A stretch of 8,005 nucleotides of DNA from an uncultured Planctomycetota bacterium (GTDB taxonomy: Bacteria > Planctomycetota > SZUA-567 > JAFGNG01): assembly GCA_947311175.1 (NCBI GenBank), contig CAMZKK010000123.1, forward strand, positions 1 through 8,005. The letters are read 5' to 3'. Each line of letters opens with the position of its first letter. Positions within the stretch are counted from its first letter, which is position 1. The notes below the pieces were generated by a model, which ran no database searches, had not been told where the DNA came from, and saw only the letters and a program-made list of their open reading frames with translations. Both the position numbers and the translations under genes were made by a program. Positions 1-6,700 of this stretch are shown here, piece by piece.

Positions 1-519
1 CAGCAATGTAGATATAATCCTCATGCAGACCGCAAAGGTATGTTCATATAATTCATCCTGAGATTTTGTTGATACATCTGTATGCTTGAGATCCATTTTT
101 TCAATCAATGTGGTATGGATTTGTTTTTTTAATGCGGGAGGAATAATTTTTTCTCTTCTTGGGGTAACGATTACAGTATTGTCTTCTTTTTGCGGAACGA
201 TTGATTTATGTTTTTCCTCGATTGGTTGTTTTTTTTCAATAAGCCGTAGGATATAGTCTGCAATCTTGATTGTTTGCCCTGGTTTTACAGGAGTTTCTGC
301 AATGATTTTATTGTTGTCAAGAAGTGTTCCATTCTTGCTGTCGAGGTCAAGAATTAGCCACTCATCACCGACCCGAGAAATTTTACAATGTTTACGACTA
401 ACTCCTGTCTGCTCTAGCACGATATCGTTTTCTGGCAGTTTCCCTAAGGTTATAATGCTCCCCTTAATTGGATATTTTTTAGTGCTTCCGGTAAGTAGAT
501 TTTGAATAAGTAGGTTCAT
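1..519 (-). CDS. cpaF: FHA domain fused to CpaF/TadA-type secretion ATPase (5' part, runs off the window)
   Basis: The first 173 codons are present and the frame is still open at position 1. Residues 1-95 form a forkhead-associated (FHA) domain: G26-K27, then N31-D32-I33, S41-R42-x-H44, and S61-K-N63-G64-T65, the residues that in this family contact a phosphothreonine peptide. The usual GR is GK here. A charged linker (about 96-125) follows. Residues 127-173 (I-H-x-x-L-I-E-x-M-D-L-K, then D-E-L-Y-E-H-T) match my recollection of the N-terminal helical region of CpaF/TadA, the hexameric cytoplasmic ATPase that powers Tad pilus assembly. The Walker motifs would lie off the window, so the ATPase part is an inference. 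The ATG at 519 has a GGAG site at 528-531, 8 nt upstream, and follows the cpaB stop by 16 nt, so it is the next gene of the operon. A free-standing FHA protein is the less likely alternative. Confidence 0.8.
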   Translation of the reverse strand, partial: MNLLIQNLLTGSTKKYPIKGSIITLGKLPENDIVLEQTGVSRKHCKISRVGDEWLILDLDSKNGTLLDNNKIIAETPVKPGQTIKIADYILRLIEKKQPIEEKHKSIVPQKEDNTVIVTPRREKIIPPALKKQIHTTLIEKMDLKHTDVSTKSQDELYEHTFAVCMRIISTLL

Positions 520-535
520 GAATACAACTCCATTT

Positions 536-1351
536 TTATTGTTTGGTATCTACTTGCTTGTTAACATAAGGAACAACTTCTTTGAGTTCATTCTTTACGA
601 TATTGGTTGCGATTGGATTGCCATCTACCTTGTCTTTTTCAAGTGCTACATCGTTCTTGTTGCGCAAGATTAGGCGTAGTCGTCCCTGTTCGTTGGCATT
701 TATTATCCGCATGGAATCTTCCGGCTTTACTTCTAAGGTAACTGTTCGATAATTTCTTGCTCTTTTTCGTGATGACTCTGCAAAGGCTGATTTTTCAGTA
801 TTGCGATCAAGAGCAATTACTCTTGCGTTTTGCAAGATGTATAATGTTACAACTCCGTCACTATCGGTATCATCTTTGGTTATTCTTCTTGATAAATCAA
901 AGGTGCCAATTACATCAACTCTGTCTGCTGGTCTAATCAATCCAGCGACGCCAGCGACCATGTCCACGGAAATGGTTATTGCTCTAAATCCCTTGCTTAC
1001 TACCGAAGTGTTGGTATCCGCTTTGTCATAGGGCGGTTCTAATTTATCGACAGTGATTGGTTGACCGGCATCAATTCGTTCCTTGACAACATATCCACGA
1101 TAACGGGCCAATTGGTCGGTTGAGATAGAACCGGTAAGTACCATTTCTTGAGGAACCATTTTCTCTTGCAAAATACCTGCTCCTAAGCGAATGACATCAT
1201 TTTTGCGAAGTGTTTTTTTTGCTACGGCCAAACCAACCGTTTTAAATCTTTGTTTTTGTTTTTGTTTTTCGTTTTCCATCCAAGTGCTGGCTGCCATTGC
1301 GGCAACAATACCCATTATTACAGCGATAAAAATTGCTATTTTATTGGTCAT
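536..1351 (-). CDS. cpaB: Flp pilus assembly protein CpaB/RcpC (SAF domain)
   Basis: This 271-residue periplasmic protein is anchored by one N-terminal membrane helix (about residues 5-22), followed by a charged stretch with KQKQKQ at 29-34. Residues about 38-105 fit the SAF domain of CpaB: a V-A-K-K-T-L-R-K-N-D-V-I strand-turn, L-Q-E-K-M-V-P, and R-G-Y-V-V-K-E-R-I-D-A-G-Q-P-I. Residues 122-151 match the RcpC core (F-R-A-I-T-I-S-V-D, G-L-I-R-P-A-D-R-V-D-V-I-G-T), and the V-T-L-E-V-K-P-E-D block with G-R-L-R-L-I-L-R-N is typical of the family's C-terminal half. Family members act in the periplasm around the Tad secretin. The ATG at 1351 is chosen because AAGGAG (1358-1363) lies 6 nt upstream and it gives a clean membrane anchor. 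The frame is open to an ATG at 1426, but that adds only a lysine-rich tail overlapping the preceding gene. The start overlaps the end of the upstream gene by 11 nt. Confidence 0.92.
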   Translation of the reverse strand: MTNKIAIFIAVIMGIVAAMAASTWMENEKQKQKQRFKTVGLAVAKKTLRKNDVIRLGAGILQEKMVPQEMVLTGSISTDQLARYRGYVVKERIDAGQPITVDKLEPPYDKADTNTSVVSKGFRAITISVDMVAGVAGLIRPADRVDVIGTFDLSRRITKDDTDSDGVVTLYILQNARVIALDRNTEKSAFAESSRKRARNYRTVTLEVKPEDSMRIINANEQGRLRLILRNKNDVALEKDKVDGNPIATNIVKNELKEVVPYVNKQVDTKQ

Positions 1352-1859
1352 TAATTTCTCCTTTTTTTTCTTTAACTTTTTTTTGTCTTCGACTGTAATC
1401 CATTTTCTGAACGGAGCTAAAGGCAATCATTTGTACCACCATTGCGGTACCTTTACTTTTTTGCAATGTTTCAAATTCAATAAAACAAATAAAACCATTT
1501 TTCTTGAAGGAGAGGCAACTCATACCTGTAGTCTTTTTTAGCATTGCTGCCGAATCCTTGTCTTCGGTCCAACCCTTTTCCATCATTTCTTTTTGATAAA
1601 AAGCAACAACCTCTTTTAATGGCTGAAGGCAATGATAGATGAAACTTTTATTTTTTCTACTATTTTTATCGACATAAATGCTTTTCGCCTGTGATATTAT
1701 CGGCAGAGAGGGGAATGGAGTTTTTGTTTTGTAGAACTCTTTTGATTTTATTTTGTGTTTGTTTTTTGGGGAAAGGTAGATTTTTTTGGCTTTTATCAAG
1801 CCAAATGCCAGCAAGAAACTTAGGAGGGAGATTGCGATAAGTTTGAGAAGTTTATTCAT
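1341..1859 (-). CDS. membrane-anchored hypothetical protein of the Tad operon
   Basis: I do not recognise this 172-residue protein by name. It has an N-terminal hydrophobic segment (residues 4-22, L-L-K-L-I-A-I-S-L-L-S-F), a basic linker, and a small soluble domain around residues 58-144. The domain reads A-K-S-I-Y, then L-K-E-V-V-A-F-Y-Q-K-E-M-M-E-K-G-W (81-97), then L-S-F-K-K-N-G (116-122) and G-T-A-M-V-V (137-142). This resembles a recurrent 'V-x-x-F-Y-x-x-x-M-x-x-x-G-W' pattern I have seen in uncharacterised lipoproteins and anchored proteins. The C-terminus is lysine-rich. The ATG at 1859 overlaps the previous gene's stop by 8 nt and has no clear Shine-Dalgarno site, so translation is probably coupled. 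An ATG at 1868 is an alternative start. Its end overlaps cpaB by 11 nt. Position suggests an envelope role in pilus assembly; no function can be assigned. Confidence 0.72.
   Translation of the reverse strand: MNKLLKLIAISLLSFLLAFGLIKAKKIYLSPKNKHKIKSKEFYKTKTPFPSLPIISQAKSIYVDKNSRKNKSFIYHCLQPLKEVVAFYQKEMMEKGWTEDKDSAAMLKKTTGMSCLSFKKNGFICFIEFETLQKSKGTAMVVQMIAFSSVQKMDYSRRQKKVKEKKGEINDQ
1352..1363 (-). promoter_or_regulatory. ribosome binding site deciding the cpaB start
   Basis: On the minus strand AAGGAG (1358-1363) is followed by six bases and then the ATG at 1351. The site lies inside the end of the preceding gene, directly after an eight-A run. It favours the 1351 start over the in-frame ATG at 1426. 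Confidence 0.75.
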
Positions 1860-2745
1860 TCCAGTCATTACTGTCGTTAAGGACACTCCATGAATTATAG
1901 CCTGTTCCTGAATCTCTGTATGTTGTTCCGGCATCCCTCATTTTGAAATTTGTAACAATACTTGGCAATTCATTGATAGCATTGAGGTCAATGTTTGAGT
2001 GTCCAAAATTTCCACCATGAGTTCCTCTTGTTTTGTCTGTTCGTGAGGCACTATAACTTTTAATTCCTTCATTTCCATCATGGTCTCTTAAAACAAATTC
2101 TTTTCTTGGGTCTTTCTCTCTATGCGCAGATTGATTAGGTGCAATATCGGAGCCAGCTGCCAGTTTTTCATAGTATTGTTTTTTCCCACCATAGGTATAA
2201 CTAAATTTTGCGGTTGCTTTACTATAGTCAATCCATCCATTCATTGCTGCCGCAATGTCATCTTCTCTATCCGGCATAATGGAAAAATTTTCAAGATAAT
2301 TTCCAATACCGTTTTTTTCAACAGTGGTGTTGACGGTTACTTCTCCTCCTTTGATAGTTGTGCTTGATCTTGCGTTTGTTCCAATCCTTACAAATCCGGC
2401 ATGAATGTCATTTTTTGCTCCCGAATCATTGCTATCAGTATATGGTAATATTGGTTCTTGATCTGCATATCTTTGTTCTGGGGTAAAGTCGGTTTCTTCA
2501 TCAAAATCAATCTTTATTTTTGGGTTGGTATCCATTCCGATAAAAGTAAGAGCATTTATATCGCTCTTACTTTGTCTGTCCGGCCATGGTGTTGCCAGCA
2601 TAGATGCCTTGATTGTTTCTTGTTTGCCCAGAGAAATCATTCCTAAAACAGAGATGCCAATTAAAATCATTGCATAAGGGAAGGTTAAGATTAGAAGCTC
2701 CGTCAATGCACTGCCACGGATATTTTTTTGTTGAGTACTTTTCAA
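1852..2745 (-). CDS. TadE/TadF-like pseudopilin
   Basis: This 297-residue protein has the N-terminal architecture of a Tad pseudopilin: a short basic head, then R10-G11-S12-A-L-T-E16 followed by a hydrophobic helix (about 17-38). Glutamate lies five residues after the glycine, as in the prepilin peptidase site G-xxxx-E. The rest is a polar soluble domain rich in Asn, Asp, Gly and Thr that I do not recognise, and it is longer than typical TadE/TadF proteins. The start is a TTG: the frame has a TGA two codons upstream and no nearby ATG, while GGAG (2755-2758) lies 9 nt before the TTG. It begins 23 nt after the TadG-like gene and overlaps the next gene by 8 nt. By position and pattern it may be the TadF counterpart, which in known systems is processed by TadV; that equivalence is inferred. 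Confidence 0.8.
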   Translation of the reverse strand: MKSTQQKNIRGSALTELLILTFPYAMILIGISVLGMISLGKQETIKASMLATPWPDRQSKSDINALTFIGMDTNPKIKIDFDEETDFTPEQRYADQEPILPYTDSNDSGAKNDIHAGFVRIGTNARSSTTIKGGEVTVNTTVEKNGIGNYLENFSIMPDREDDIAAAMNGWIDYSKATAKFSYTYGGKKQYYEKLAAGSDIAPNQSAHREKDPRKEFVLRDHDGNEGIKSYSASRTDKTRGTHGGNFGHSNIDLNAINELPSIVTNFKMRDAGTTYRDSGTGYNSWSVLNDSNDWNE

Positions 2746-2758
2746 TTTTCAATTCTCC
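2743..2758 (-). promoter_or_regulatory. ribosome binding site and TTG start of the TadF-like gene
   Basis: GGAG at 2755-2758 is followed by nine bases and TTG (2745-2743). A TGA two codons upstream in the same frame rules out a longer protein, so TTG is the only sensible start that keeps the pseudopilin N-terminus. A second TTG at 2752 opens a different frame that lacks the motif and ends early. Confidence 0.65.
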
Positions 2759-2768
2759 ATTTCAATTA

Positions 2769-5700
2769 TTAGTGTCTAATAATTTCTTCCATTTTGGGAT
2801 CAGAATAATCTAATCTGCCTCCCCCTTTTTGCATTGGCGGAGCACTTATTGAATTCCAATAGTGGGTTGGATGCCAACCATTCCAATAGCGGTAAAGATC
2901 ATTTATTTCTCTACACCAATCCGCATCTCTGATATGTCTTAGCAAGTAAGTAGAGCCGTTGTCTTTGCCAACAATCCCTCTGTCAAAGTCATCGGCAGAA
3001 TACAAATCATGGACATTTAAGGATTTTCTGTTGCTTACCAAGATTGCTCCCCAATCCGGGTCGAATAGATTGTATTCACTGCGAAGCCACATTTCTCTTG
3101 GCCAGTGAATAGGTCTTCCTAATGGTGCAATATCTTCTTCTGAATCGTCAATTGAGTCAGGTCTTGAGCCTTGTTCGTGATCAGAATTAGGATCCCATTC
3201 AAAGCGATATGCCTTATATGGAGGCACCTTGTTTCCATTAATATCAAAAATATTTGTAAAGGTTAACCTTGCTGTTGCAATTCCAAAATGTCCCCATCCT
3301 GAATCCTTTATTGGATTTAACACGCCTCTTTTTTGCTGAGCTAAGGTTGGATTTTTCCCTCCGATTTTATTGAAAAATTTAATCTCATCGGATTCACGCC
3401 ACGTGGCAATTGTAATTCCTTTTCTGAAAAATTCAGCGGTAAGTTGGAGTGGAGGTTGCCAAGTGGTGGTATCGCCATGGGCGGCAACTCTTAGACCAAA
3501 GTAATCTCTTTCCATAGGTTGTTGGCGAGGATTTACATTTCGAGTATAAATAGAATGACTTCTAATTGCAGGATTATGTCTGCCAATGGCGTGAGCAATA
3601 TATTTGCGAACATAACTTGGCTTGTTGGGTAATTCTGTGATATCAACACATTTTGGATTTCTGCCAGATACATTGTATTCGTTTGACCATGCGTATTTTC
3701 TGGCACAAACCGGACAAGTCACTTGAATCATTGTTTGTGAGGGATTGGTATATGGGGTTCCCGTTGGAATAATAAATGCCGCATACCCCGGAAGTCCGGC
3801 AGTATGCCACGCTGCATTTAAGGCATCTACTCGAACTTGAGCAGCTTGCCGGTGGAATGGTGTTCCTCTTAAATCGGTAAACTTTTCATACCAAAATCCA
3901 CAAGGACGAATACATTTTTGATTAACAGTAGGGCTTGCTTGACCTACTATAGGGTCGTAATAATCATAAAGCGGACCGGCAACATCTCCCTTTGTTTCAC
4001 AATACCAGCATTTTCTTGTTTGACTGTAAATTGTATTTGAATATGGTTTCCCCTGTTCTGGAGAAAACCATCCTCCGTAATTGTTGTCACTTCCATCTCT
4101 TAGAGGACGAGCCCATTCCGGATAAAATCTCCACTTAGAGCTTGTTGGAGTAGTTTGCCATAAAGCGTCATCAGAATTTGGGTTGTCATCTACCGTTCCT
4201 TTCGTTGGCTGAGAATAACGAGTATCGGAAGGCACTTTTGAATTGTATATTGGGTCGTAATTCATTATTGAATGAATTGCAAGGGTGCGCATACTCATAT
4301 CTTCGGTGTATGCACCAAATCGTTGCCATTCATATTCCCATTCACCGCCTTCATAGGTGTTGTTCTCCGAATTGTAAACTTGTGGTTCAATCTCTCTTAG
4401 TCTATGTCTAGTTCTCCCGTCAGAATGACTTTGATAATTTAGAGGTCTAAATTGATCACTTGGCGTTGAGGTTGAAAGTCCATTGATTCTGGCTCGATCT
4501 TCATTTACATTTATCCAACCAAAAGGCGAAGTGAAGTTTAAGACGACCGGCTCATGAAGAGTTGCATTTACTTCAGGAAAGTGAATACTGATTGGCGGTC
4601 CGAGGCGAACCGCAGAAGATTCACCAATCTTAATGTGTGGATTATGATCAACAGGGATTTCTACTCCGTCAACCGTTGTTGTCTTTCCTCCGAGGGCATT
4701 CCATGGTCCACCGGAGGTTTTGGAATATTCCATATACCCGGAAGCATTACGCCTGAGATAAGTTGCCTTGCCATCTTGAACAATTTTAATTATTCCGGGG
4801 GTCTCGGGGTCGTCTTCAGAAACGGTTGATGTCTTGCCGTTATCAATTACATGAACAGTCCCTTCTGGTGGCGGATCAACCATTACTACAAATTTGAATG
4901 GTTCACTATTTCTATGACCCTCAAAGATTATTTTGCTGGTATAAACTTTTGGAGTTGTCTTTTTTTCAACCTTGACATCCATCTCAACTTCATTGCCGCC
5001 TTGTTGTTTATGCATTTTCCAGTGGTCAATATTGCCAGCAGTCTCACCTTTTTTTTCATCCCATATACTTAGGTGTTCAATCTTGAATTCAAAGGGGTTG
5101 GTGTCTGACCAAAAATACCAGCCACCATTTTCAAGTCGTTCGATATTGCAGATTCTCCGTGTTGCGTCATGGGGAGCAAAATCAAATCGTGGCCAAAACG
5201 CAACTTGTGCGGTTCGTCCGGCATTATATTCATCTTCGTTAAAGCCTTTCATATTGCTTAATGCGGTATGGACAGCTTGGTGTTCGACAAGTTTTGGGGT
5301 AAGAAGGGCAATTCCTCGCTGAACCCGAGAAAGAATTTTTAGCCATTCCTCTCCTTTGGGAATTTCTACTGAAGCTATGCTATAGGCTCGATTGTAAGCA
5401 GCTACTGCATTTACTATTGAGCCGCTTGAATTACGAAGCCCAACAACGCTATCCGAAGGTGTCAGCACTCCACTAAAAAGTGTGGCATCACCATAATAAA
5501 GTGGATGTTCTTTTATTTCGGCATGAACTGCGGTTGTTACGGTGTCAACGGCATAGCGCATATTGTGATAATAAATATATGCCATTGCTTCGTTTAGCCA
5601 CGCAATTTGCGAAACACTGTCGGCAAGAACTTGGGCTGATGAATATGCTCCGGCATCGGCAGCATTTTGAATCTCCATTTGGGTGGTGGTTGACTCTCCA

Positions 5701-5819
5701 ATCCCAAATATCATAAGCCCGACAATCATTAATGCAAAAAATGTAATGGCTGCGAAGGCTAGAGATTGTCCTGATTCATCCGAATAGAATTTTCTCAATA
5801 TCTTTTTTGCCTTAACCAT
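2769..5819 (-). CDS. tadG: giant TadG-like pilus assembly protein (1016 residues)
   Basis: The N-terminus fits the TadG-like N-terminal domain: a basic head, E15-S-G17-Q-S-L-A-F, one membrane helix (about 19-41), then Q51-N-A-A-D-A-G-A-Y-S-S-A, the family's 'QNAADAAA' signature. About 950 residues follow with no other obvious membrane segment, probably outside the inner membrane. The soluble part is rich in Trp, Tyr, Pro and Asn and carries spaced cysteines: C604-x2-C607, C636-x3-C640, C702-x2-C705 and C724, which could bind metal or form disulfides. Residues about 322-390 hold three loosely similar strand-turn stretches centred on D-N-G-K-T, Q-D-G-K-A and G-G-K-T-T. Many TadG proteins carry a von Willebrand A domain, but I see no MIDAS D-x-S-x-S here. 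Position +5 after Gly17 is Phe, not Glu, so peptidase processing is less likely than for the neighbours. Start ATG and the tadE stop share one base (TAATG), with AGGG 7 nt upstream. Confidence 0.82.
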   Translation of the reverse strand: MVKAKKILRKFYSDESGQSLAFAAITFFALMIVGLMIFGIGESTTTQMEIQNAADAGAYSSAQVLADSVSQIAWLNEAMAYIYYHNMRYAVDTVTTAVHAEIKEHPLYYGDATLFSGVLTPSDSVVGLRNSSGSIVNAVAAYNRAYSIASVEIPKGEEWLKILSRVQRGIALLTPKLVEHQAVHTALSNMKGFNEDEYNAGRTAQVAFWPRFDFAPHDATRRICNIERLENGGWYFWSDTNPFEFKIEHLSIWDEKKGETAGNIDHWKMHKQQGGNEVEMDVKVEKKTTPKVYTSKIIFEGHRNSEPFKFVVMVDPPPEGTVHVIDNGKTSTVSEDDPETPGIIKIVQDGKATYLRRNASGYMEYSKTSGGPWNALGGKTTTVDGVEIPVDHNPHIKIGESSAVRLGPPISIHFPEVNATLHEPVVLNFTSPFGWINVNEDRARINGLSTSTPSDQFRPLNYQSHSDGRTRHRLREIEPQVYNSENNTYEGGEWEYEWQRFGAYTEDMSMRTLAIHSIMNYDPIYNSKVPSDTRYSQPTKGTVDDNPNSDDALWQTTPTSSKWRFYPEWARPLRDGSDNNYGGWFSPEQGKPYSNTIYSQTRKCWYCETKGDVAGPLYDYYDPIVGQASPTVNQKCIRPCGFWYEKFTDLRGTPFHRQAAQVRVDALNAAWHTAGLPGYAAFIIPTGTPYTNPSQTMIQVTCPVCARKYAWSNEYNVSGRNPKCVDITELPNKPSYVRKYIAHAIGRHNPAIRSHSIYTRNVNPRQQPMERDYFGLRVAAHGDTTTWQPPLQLTAEFFRKGITIATWRESDEIKFFNKIGGKNPTLAQQKRGVLNPIKDSGWGHFGIATARLTFTNIFDINGNKVPPYKAYRFEWDPNSDHEQGSRPDSIDDSEEDIAPLGRPIHWPREMWLRSEYNLFDPDWGAILVSNRKSLNVHDLYSADDFDRGIVGKDNGSTYLLRHIRDADWCREINDLYRYWNGWHPTHYWNSISAPPMQKGGGRLDYSDPKMEEIIRH

Positions 5820-6487
5820 TACTTCACCCTTTCTTCAATTTGTTCTGGTCTATACAGTGAACATCTGCGAGTTATTACATAATGCACTCGCCCTCCAATA
5901 ATTCTAATCCTTCCTCGACTAGAACCTTCTGCATTGTAGTCATCTCCCCCAAGACCGTTAAATTCTTTATCTTCCTTTCCGAATAGATGTTTGGGGCGTT
6001 CTTCTTCGGCATATTCTGTCTTGTCATTTCTCATAATTAATCTGAATAAACCATCAAGTCCAGGAAATAGTAATTCTTGATTGTATTCAACAATTGCTGT
6101 TACAATCCCGGGACTTGTCCCTTCCGGTTCAAAGACTACCACCTTGGTTTTTGCAGCGGCATAATCACTATCAGAAATATCACCCCAACCGGGAATAAAA
6201 GATTTTGCAGGCTTTAAGTCACCACTACCGAGACTTCTACCAGCTAATGGTGCGAGAATTGTTTGAGCAACAACATCAGCTCCGGTGCGGTTGGGGTCAA
6301 CTTGTTCGGAATGTTCACCAACTATTGCTGCTCGAGCAACCTTGTATGCTGTGAAATTGACAACCAAGGTTGAAATGTATAAAAATGACATTTGCATAAT
6401 GCCAAATACAATTAGAAGTTGTAAGGGAAACGCAATCGCAAATTCAGCTAAAACTTGTCCGTTTTCTCGTTTTAGAAAATTTTTCAT
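5819..6487 (-). CDS. tadE: TadE-like pseudopilin
   Basis: This 222-residue protein has the classic TadE N-terminus: a basic head, then N9-G10-Q11-V-L-A-E15-F-A-I-A-F-P-L leading into a hydrophobic helix (about 16-38) and the following V-V-N-F-T-A-Y-K-V-A-R-A-A stretch. Glu at +5 after Gly10 fits cleavage by the TadV peptidase. The middle part, V-T-A-I-V-E-Y-N-Q-E-L-L-F-P-G-L (about 128-143), corresponds to the family's strand ending in a Leu-x-x-Pro turn. A charged linker and a basic C-terminus with one Cys follow. The ATG at 6487 has AAGG at 6496-6499, 8 nt upstream. It is the first gene after the inverted-repeat element and is translationally joined to the TadG-like gene. In studied Tad systems TadE is a minor pseudopilin needed for pilus assembly. 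Confidence 0.9.
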   Translation of the reverse strand: MKNFLKRENGQVLAEFAIAFPLQLLIVFGIMQMSFLYISTLVVNFTAYKVARAAIVGEHSEQVDPNRTGADVVAQTILAPLAGRSLGSGDLKPAKSFIPGWGDISDSDYAAAKTKVVVFEPEGTSPGIVTAIVEYNQELLFPGLDGLFRLIMRNDKTEYAEEERPKHLFGKEDKEFNGLGGDDYNAEGSSRGRIRIIGGRVHYVITRRCSLYRPEQIEERVK

Positions 6488-6520
6488 TCTGCAAACCTTG
6501 CATAATAGTTAAAAATTAAC

Positions 6521-6542
6521 AGTTAAAAATTAAAAATGAAGG
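6521..6542 (+). repeat. left inner arm of terminal inverted repeat
   Basis: This arm is complementary to 6639-6660 with a single mismatch (G at 6522). It consists of two TTAAAAA units and ends in ATGAAGG. Confidence 0.75.
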
Positions 6543-6638
6543 ATGCTCTACGAGCGATATTTAATGTAATGAAATCTTTTATTTCCATTTACCCATTAGG
6601 TGCTTGTGATGGTAGTAAAGAGAAATATAGATAAAGAA

Positions 6639-6660
6639 CCTTCATTTTTAATTTTTAATT
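6639..6660 (-). repeat. right inner arm of terminal inverted repeat
   Basis: This is the reverse complement of 6521-6542, matching at 21 of 22 positions. With the left arm it brackets a 96-nt core. Confidence 0.75.
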
Positions 6661-6673
6661 GTTATTTGTTAAT

Positions 6674-6700
6674 TTAATTCCGCAGTTACTGCGAAATTAA
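6674..6700 (-). other. hairpin spanning the tadV stop codon
   Basis: Arms 6674-6685 and 6689-6700 are complementary at 11 of 12 positions. In minus-strand RNA the remaining pair is a U-G wobble, giving an unbroken 12-bp stem with CGCAG/CTGCG at the tip. The three-base loop is the UAA stop codon of the peptidase gene. No U-tract follows, so it is not a standard intrinsic terminator. It could instead be an RNA-stability or processing structure, or a palindromic target next to the inserted element. Confidence 0.5.

Larger units (their letters stand above)
6511..6675. mobile_element. MITE-like element with imperfect terminal inverted repeats
   Basis: The gap between tadV and tadE is flanked by inverted repeats. 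The inner arms, 6521-6542 and 6639-6660, match at 21 of 22 positions, with 20 contiguous, ending in AAAATGAAGG. Outside them both sides carry A-A-A-T-T-A-A-C-type repeats; the right arm has a further 7-nt unit that the left lacks. The core is about 96 nt, AT-rich, and encodes no convincing protein. The total of about 165 bp, no transposase and A/T-rich TIRs fit a miniature inverted-repeat element mobilised in trans. No clear target-site duplication can be called because the edges are low-complexity. In RNA the arms would pair into a long stem, so a regulatory role for tadE and downstream genes is an alternative. Confidence 0.55.

Noticed and set aside
1352..1426. Longer CpaB start at ATG 1426
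   Set aside because: The extension is a lysine-rich tail antiphase to the upstream gene, whereas ATG 1351 has AAGGAG at good spacing and begins the membrane anchor.
1191..1541. Plus-strand open frame of 116 codons opposite cpaB and the unknown gene
   Set aside because: Its Phe-rich product is the antisense of lysine-rich coding sequence. Both minus-strand genes have family or context support.
2567..2752. Minus-strand frame from TTG 2752 overlapping the TadF-like start
   Set aside because: It lacks the pseudopilin motif, is short, and is out of frame with the clear R-G-S-A-L-T-E helix.
6488..6520. Possible promoter for tadE: TATTAT at the edge of the inverted repeat
   Set aside because: No acceptable -35 box at 16-18 nt, and A/T-rich repeats yield such hexamers by chance.
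6547..6645. Small frames inside the inverted-repeat element: about 18 codons from the minus-strand ATG at 6645, and about 32 codons on the plus strand
   Set aside because: Both ATGs come from the repeat arms themselves, neither has a ribosome site, and the products resemble nothing I know.
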